DNA of 13,382 nt, taken from positions 1 through 13,382 of the forward strand of contig JANBPK010000468.1 in the NCBI GenBank assembly GCA_027579435.1, read 5' to 3'. The translations under genes and the position numbers were made by a program. Of the stretch, positions 9,588 through 13,382 are shown piece by piece (the first letter of the stretch is position 1; the number at the start of each line of letters is the position of its first letter). The notes under the pieces were generated by a model that had not been told where the DNA came from, did not search any database, and worked only from the letters and a program-made list of their open reading frames with translations. This stretch comes from Candolleomyces eurysporus (lineage: Eukaryota > Basidiomycota > Agaricomycetes > Agaricales > Psathyrellaceae).

Positions 9588-10513
9588 CTAAGCCAAATCC
9601 GTCTCCTTCGCTGCGAACTGCCTCTTCCTCACCTTCAGCCCCTCCGCCTCCCTCTCTGCCTTGACGCCACGCGGAATGGGAGTCAAAATCGGCGGGACGG
9701 TCTTCGTCGTAGTTGTACTGGTACTGGTACTGGTATACGAAGGATTCGGCACACAAGCGCACCACTGACACCCGTCCTTGATGAACCCGCTATACGTCTG
9801 CTGTGGATAATTGCACCAACAGTCCACGACGGGGCAGAGCTTGCAAGTACACGTAGCGCATTGGGTGCTGGTCGGATTGAACGTTGTTGCCGGGACTGAG
9901 TGGGTGCTCCAGTAAGCTCCGGTGCATGTTGGGCAGGTGACACTAGCTGGGCACGTCGTCGGTGGCGTAGGCAGAGTCGGGGTCGGAGGCACGATCGTTG
10001 GTGTTGAGATTGGTGTTACGCAGCCACATTGGTGGCATGCGTAGGAAGAGGGACGGGTTAGTGTCTGTATTTGGCCTGTGGGGCAGCCTGCACAGCTGTA
10101 GACCGGGCATGGGGCGCACTGGGAATAATCTGTGCAAGCGATGCGTCATACTAGTTGACCTAGATGTAGTGCATACGTACCCTTGTTGATGGAGGAACAG
10201 GTGGCGGCTGGGTAGTCCGAGCTTACGGTGTCTTTTGAGCATGGACACATATTATGTTGGCTGGATACCAGCAGTAGGTACTCACTTTGCGCATACGGTT
10301 GGACCGGTATACCCACTTCCTCCACCTTTCAGGTATCGTAGGTTAGCGGCTCTCGTTTCCCTATAGTAATAGGGAGGACTCACATTGTCCATATAGCGGT
10401 ACACCTGAACCTGAATGTGTTGGAGCGGCAGTGATGGTCGGCACGGGAGTTGTAGTAATCTGGGCTACCACATGCGTCACCGAAAATCCTGCTAGCAGCA
10501 AAAGATTTATCAT
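9588..10513 (-). CDS. Secreted CBM1 protein with three six-Cys modules
   Basis: Exons in transcript order: 10513-10384, 10325-10286, 10221-10181, 10129-9588; 753 nt, 250 aa, all phases consistent. Residues 1-17 are a signal peptide (MINLLLLAGFSVTHVVA). A Thr/Pro-rich linker (18-38) leads to a family 1 cellulose-binding module at 41-75: YGQCGGSGYTGPTVCA ... DYSQC, with Cys 44, 55, 65 and 75. Position 71 is Asp where CBM1 usually has an aromatic. After it come three copies of a cysteine module (78-107, 130-166, 169-196), each CPx(3-4)Cx(1-2)C, a spacer of 14-21, then CxxCxC. A Pro/Thr linker separates modules 1 and 2. A Ser/Thr repeat (203-213) and a basic tail with a dibasic KR at 239-240 (possible Kex2 site) follow. 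There is no GPI signal and no known catalytic domain. It is likely secreted and binds cellulose or chitin; the role of the Cys modules is unknown. The acceptor at 10222 (TAAG) is the least certain border. Confidence 0.87.
9715..9732 (-). repeat. Hexanucleotide repeat coding Thr-Ser
   Basis: There are three copies of GTACTG on the plus strand (CAGTAC on the coding strand), extended by degenerate copies, inside the last exon of the CBM1 gene. They encode the alternating Thr-Ser stretch at residues 203-209, a typical O-glycosylated spacer. Copy number could vary between strains. Confidence 0.6.
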
Positions 10514-11241
10514 CGTCGCTCGTCGCTATGTATTTGAGTGTGGGGTTATGCGCAGGAATTTCGAAATCAAGGAAGGGAATCAAGAAATTTAAGGAAAATC
10601 CGAGGACAAGTTTATCCGACAATCCCTGCTTCTTTCGCCGCATTGTGCTCCACCCGCCACCTCCAATGACAACACATCCGCCAAGGGAGCATCTTGTGAC
10701 TGGCCAGGCCTTTCACGATATCCTCTCGCTTCTATTACTCGGAGTCGGTGTCGGTGTCGGTGTGAATATGTAGACGTCTCACTGTATGTCCTCCCCTTTT
10801 TTGGTTAGGAACTTATTTTAATTTACCTCACTTAAACGCCGTTTTTCCTGAAGCATGCATGGAACTCAGGTGTAGGTGGGTAACCATGTATAGGGACCCT
10901 TCCTCTGGCAGGTGACACAGCTGCCATTCACTGAGTCCAGGGGTACTGCAAATGGAAGGCTTACGGACCATCGACCCAGGCAAAAAGAATGAAAATTGAA
11001 AAATAATCATAATGTACAACTCTGGGCCTCGAGGTCCGTCTGCTGAGGAGCCTTGCCTGCTTTGTGATATAATCGACGAAACGCCATCTCGTTATCATAC
11101 GTTCGGCGTGACCAAAACACTCCAGGTGCAATCCAGGTAGCTGATCCCAAACGACGCAGAATGGAACGGCTCCATAATCTACACCCTGGCTTGCAACGAT
11201 ACCAGGGGCACTAAAGATGAACAATAAAGGAAGACTGAGTT
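10514..11241. other. Intergenic region, possible alternative 3' end of NACHT gene
   Basis: The part near 10514 must hold the promoter of the CBM1 gene. The part near 11241 is downstream of the NACHT gene. A GTGCGT donor inside the last NACHT exon could join to an acceptor (CTTTAG) near 11217, opening a further frame of about 66 codons that ends at 11007. No other gene-like signal was seen. Confidence 0.45.
10744..10763. repeat. Short GTCGGT tandem repeat
   Basis: About 3.3 copies of the hexamer GTCGGT lie in non-coding DNA some 230 bases upstream of the CBM1 gene start. This is a microsatellite-like tract too short to say more. Confidence 0.6.
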
Positions 11242-13077
11242 TCAGTTCAAGGCTTGGAGAAGATTAAGGACTGTACGCACTGAACGGTGAAATCCCTGGA
11301 AGACATACCAGAGGGAATCAGTCCGCTTGTGTTTGACGGCCAACGACACCCACCAATCAGCGCTGGGTGGCGTATGAAGGACCTTGGAGTGTGCGATGCC
11401 CACATGTGCAACCTCCAGACATGGAAAGAAGACCAGGAACTTGAGGAAGCTTTCCGGGTACGAAAACTGGGTGTCACAACCCCCTTCAATACCATAGCAT
11501 GAGATTTGTACCGTGGAAGAGAAACATAGGATGAAGCAGAATCAAACTCACTTGCACACACCCGAACAAATGCATCCCAGATGAGCACGCGTCTTTCACT
11601 CTCTTCAACATACAGTTTCCCGCAACGGCCAGGGTCCTCGAGGAAGTCGAACAGCGATTTGTGGTAAAAGCCATATTTGGTACTCGTCTGGTCGCTGAGA
11701 GGTGGAATCTGAATCAATGAGTGAAGGGTTCCGAGCAAGTGCTCTGCCTCGTTGCTCTCTGGGTCCGTTTGCAGGAGCATGTTTATGTTGAAAGCCGAGG
11801 CAACCGTATACCTAGGCTTGATCAGCTTGATCGCGTGAACCCACCGTACTGAAAGAGGAGGATCTGGACTAGACCCCAATATGTGCATGTACAACGCATC
11901 CAATTGTTCAAGTGGGTTTGAACTTGTTTTCCGAGTGGCTTCCATCTTCAAAATAGCCTCTAGCAACGCCTTCGGAGCCTCTCGGTGACTCGTGTCGAAC
12001 AGCCGGATGACCGTTGCGGCGTAGATGAACTGACCCGACGCATACTCCACCAAGGTCCGAATCGTTCCTGGTGGCAGCCATGACAGAGGAAAGTTGTAAC
12101 GGCGACGAATGAGATCGAACTGGGCTTCCAAAAAGAGTGTGATATCGGCGTCGGCATTGTGCTCTACATTCAAATCGAGCTTCTGGGCAAAGGAAGGGGG
12201 ATTTATTTCGGGGTCGAAGAATTCGCGAAATACGCGCTCAGGACGGCTGGCGACGAGGATACGAAAGGGAAAATGTGGATTCAGTGACGCTGCTTGAAGA
12301 ACTTGGAGGATCTCCAGCTGGTCTTGCGCGTTCGTTCGTGTAGGCGTGGCCCGTGGGACTGTGCTCTTGGTATCGTGGTATTGTTCAGCCTCGCATTCGT
12401 CTAGGCCGTCGACGATGATGGCTCCCCGCAGCTCTGGCCCTTCGCATTGACAAACGACTTCCCGGAGAGGGGCCAAAACGAGAACTTCCATCTGTATGTG
12501 CAGATTCTTCTCGAGAACGTCCGGGTTCTTCTCCATAGCAGCGGAAATGGCATTCTTCAAATCCTCTCGGCGCTGGGCCAGTTGGTGTGCGATGGTTGTG
12601 ACGAAGGCGGTCTTCCGGCGCCTGCCAATGGACGCTGACCAGGATGCAAAGAAGAATGTCGCGCCCAAAAGACCGTCCTCTGCGCAGCGATCTGCTAGTG
12701 ATCCCATAACGGCTGTCTTCCCAGTGCCTGCAGGCCCCGTCACCCATTTAATCTTCTTCGGCTGCTCCAATTCTCCGTCACCCTCCACAATCCAGCGGTA
12801 CAAGTTGTTTTGGACAGCAACTCGCGTCTCTGGATGGCATTTGGGGGCATCACAGCGCTCAGCCGAGTCATGGATGGCGCCTGCTGCAATCCGAGCCTTG
12901 AGTTCTATGTCTTGCGGTAAGAATCGATTGACACGCTCAGCTACAGCTCTGTGAGCCAGACTCACTGCTCAGTGGATCTGCTGAGGGATTCACATTGACA
13001 GAGTTGTCGTTGTAGTTGAAGTTGTATTTGTCGATCTGGACATTGCGGGCTTTGTTGAAGTTGTTGATGGTGGCCAT
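11242..13077 (-). CDS. NACHT-domain P-loop NTPase (fungal STAND/NLR-like)
   Basis: Intracellular signalling NTPase of the NACHT group of STAND proteins. Exons in transcript order: 13077-12966, 12904-11552, 11483-11242; 1707 nt, about 568 aa. The ATG (CCCCATGGCC) starts a short Asn-rich segment, MATINNFNKARNVQIDKYN, typical in style of mushroom NACHT proteins. Linker residues 46-66 (GAIHDSAERCDAPKCHPETR) match the strongly conserved region before the NTPase. Walker A is GPAGTGKT (94-101), Walker B is AIIVDGLDE (199-206), and ILVASRPE (253-260) is the downstream NACHT motif. FYHKSLFDFLEDPGRCGKLYV marks the conserved end of the helical region. The rest, spliced over a 68-nt intron, gives about 100 residues without WD40, ankyrin or TPR repeats. 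The first intron can end at 12905 or 12911, two in-frame acceptors six bases apart. The NTPase core is uninterrupted. The exact C-terminus is uncertain. Confidence 0.92.
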
Positions 13078-13382
13078 GGGGCGGTCGAAGTGAAGGAAGA
13101 AATGAGGCTGGACTGACCATGTTCCCGCAGCCTGAATCGCTTAATATTGTCCACCTCATGTGTTTGTGATTTGTTTGTCGAGCACCTATGCATCGCTCAT
13201 CTGACTCAGGGGACATGCAAAAAGGGGTGGGAAGCCTTATTTTGAACAGGCCTGTGTTGTCGACAAAACCCGAGATAAGGGCTGAACTGAGCCTGGCACA
13301 CGAGAAAGACGAGGGGTGACGAAAAGAAAATATTCCTTTCGCTGACCAGAGAAGGGACGCGTTGTTTGGTTACCTCGAGTGA
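13078..13382. other. Upstream flank of NACHT gene
   Basis: These 305 bases precede the NACHT start codon and should hold its promoter and 5' leader. An AT-rich ACAATATTAAG lies about 65 bases upstream. Two other ATG triplets occur on the minus strand before the chosen start, so a small upstream open frame may affect translation. No further gene is seen before the window ends. Confidence 0.45.

Noticed and set aside
9588..10129. Identification of the Cys modules as antistasin-type inhibitors
   Set aside because: The CxxCxC endings resemble that family, but the earlier Cys spacing and number do not fit well enough without a profile search.
12496..12954. 152-codon plus-strand open frame
   Set aside because: It is antisense to the NACHT NTPase core.
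11247..12965. Intronless NACHT gene beginning with GTG at 12965
   Set aside because: GTG starts are not expected in fungi. An in-frame TGA lies two codons upstream, and the GTG is part of a good GTGAGT donor that follows a proper ATG exon.
1..13382. tRNA genes, CRISPR arrays, transposon ends
   Set aside because: No T-loop-type motif in a cloverleaf context, no regularly spaced repeats and no long terminal or inverted repeats were seen by eye.

Overview
The window looks like a fragment of a basidiomycete (Agaricomycete) fungal genome. Genes are split by many short introns of about 47-86 nt with GT..AG borders. The protein families fit a wood- or litter-decay mushroom: an AA9 lytic polysaccharide monooxygenase, a secreted CBM1 protein, a proteinase K-type subtilase with an I9 propeptide, and an Agaricomycete-type NACHT NTPase. 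Four single N bases lie in or close to homopolymer runs, which points to a draft assembly. One of them breaks the protease reading frame. All gene models were spliced by hand from the sequence, without transcript evidence.

Layout. 1-2068: no gene I can support; its right end is the AA9 promoter. 2069-3283 (+): AA9 monooxygenase, 8 exons, 250 aa, with signal peptide and an intact histidine brace. 3284-4005: convergent intergenic stretch. 4006-6634 (-): S8 subtilase, 17 exons, about 544 aa, with all catalytic residues, one of them encoded through a 6-nt microexon. 6635-7419: divergent promoter region. 7420-8498 (+): a 276-aa protein of unknown function with an N-myristoylation-type start, 5 exons. 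8499-9587: no gene seen. 9588-10513 (-): secreted 250-aa protein with signal peptide, CBM1 and three copies of a six-cysteine module, 4 exons. 10514-11241: mostly non-coding, possibly including an alternative 3' end of the next gene. 11242-13077 (-): NACHT P-loop NTPase, 3 exons, about 568 aa. 13078-13382: its promoter side.

How they may relate. The AA9 enzyme has no binding module, and the CBM1 protein has no recognisable catalytic domain. Both would be secreted onto cellulose, so a joint role in plant cell wall attack is plausible but inferred. The subtilase, the possibly myristoylated protein and the NACHT protein all appear intracellular as modelled. Whether they belong to one pathway cannot be told from this window. 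The most unusual items are the CBM1 plus triple six-Cys architecture, the microexon that carries the catalytic Asp, and the NACHT protein without visible C-terminal repeats.
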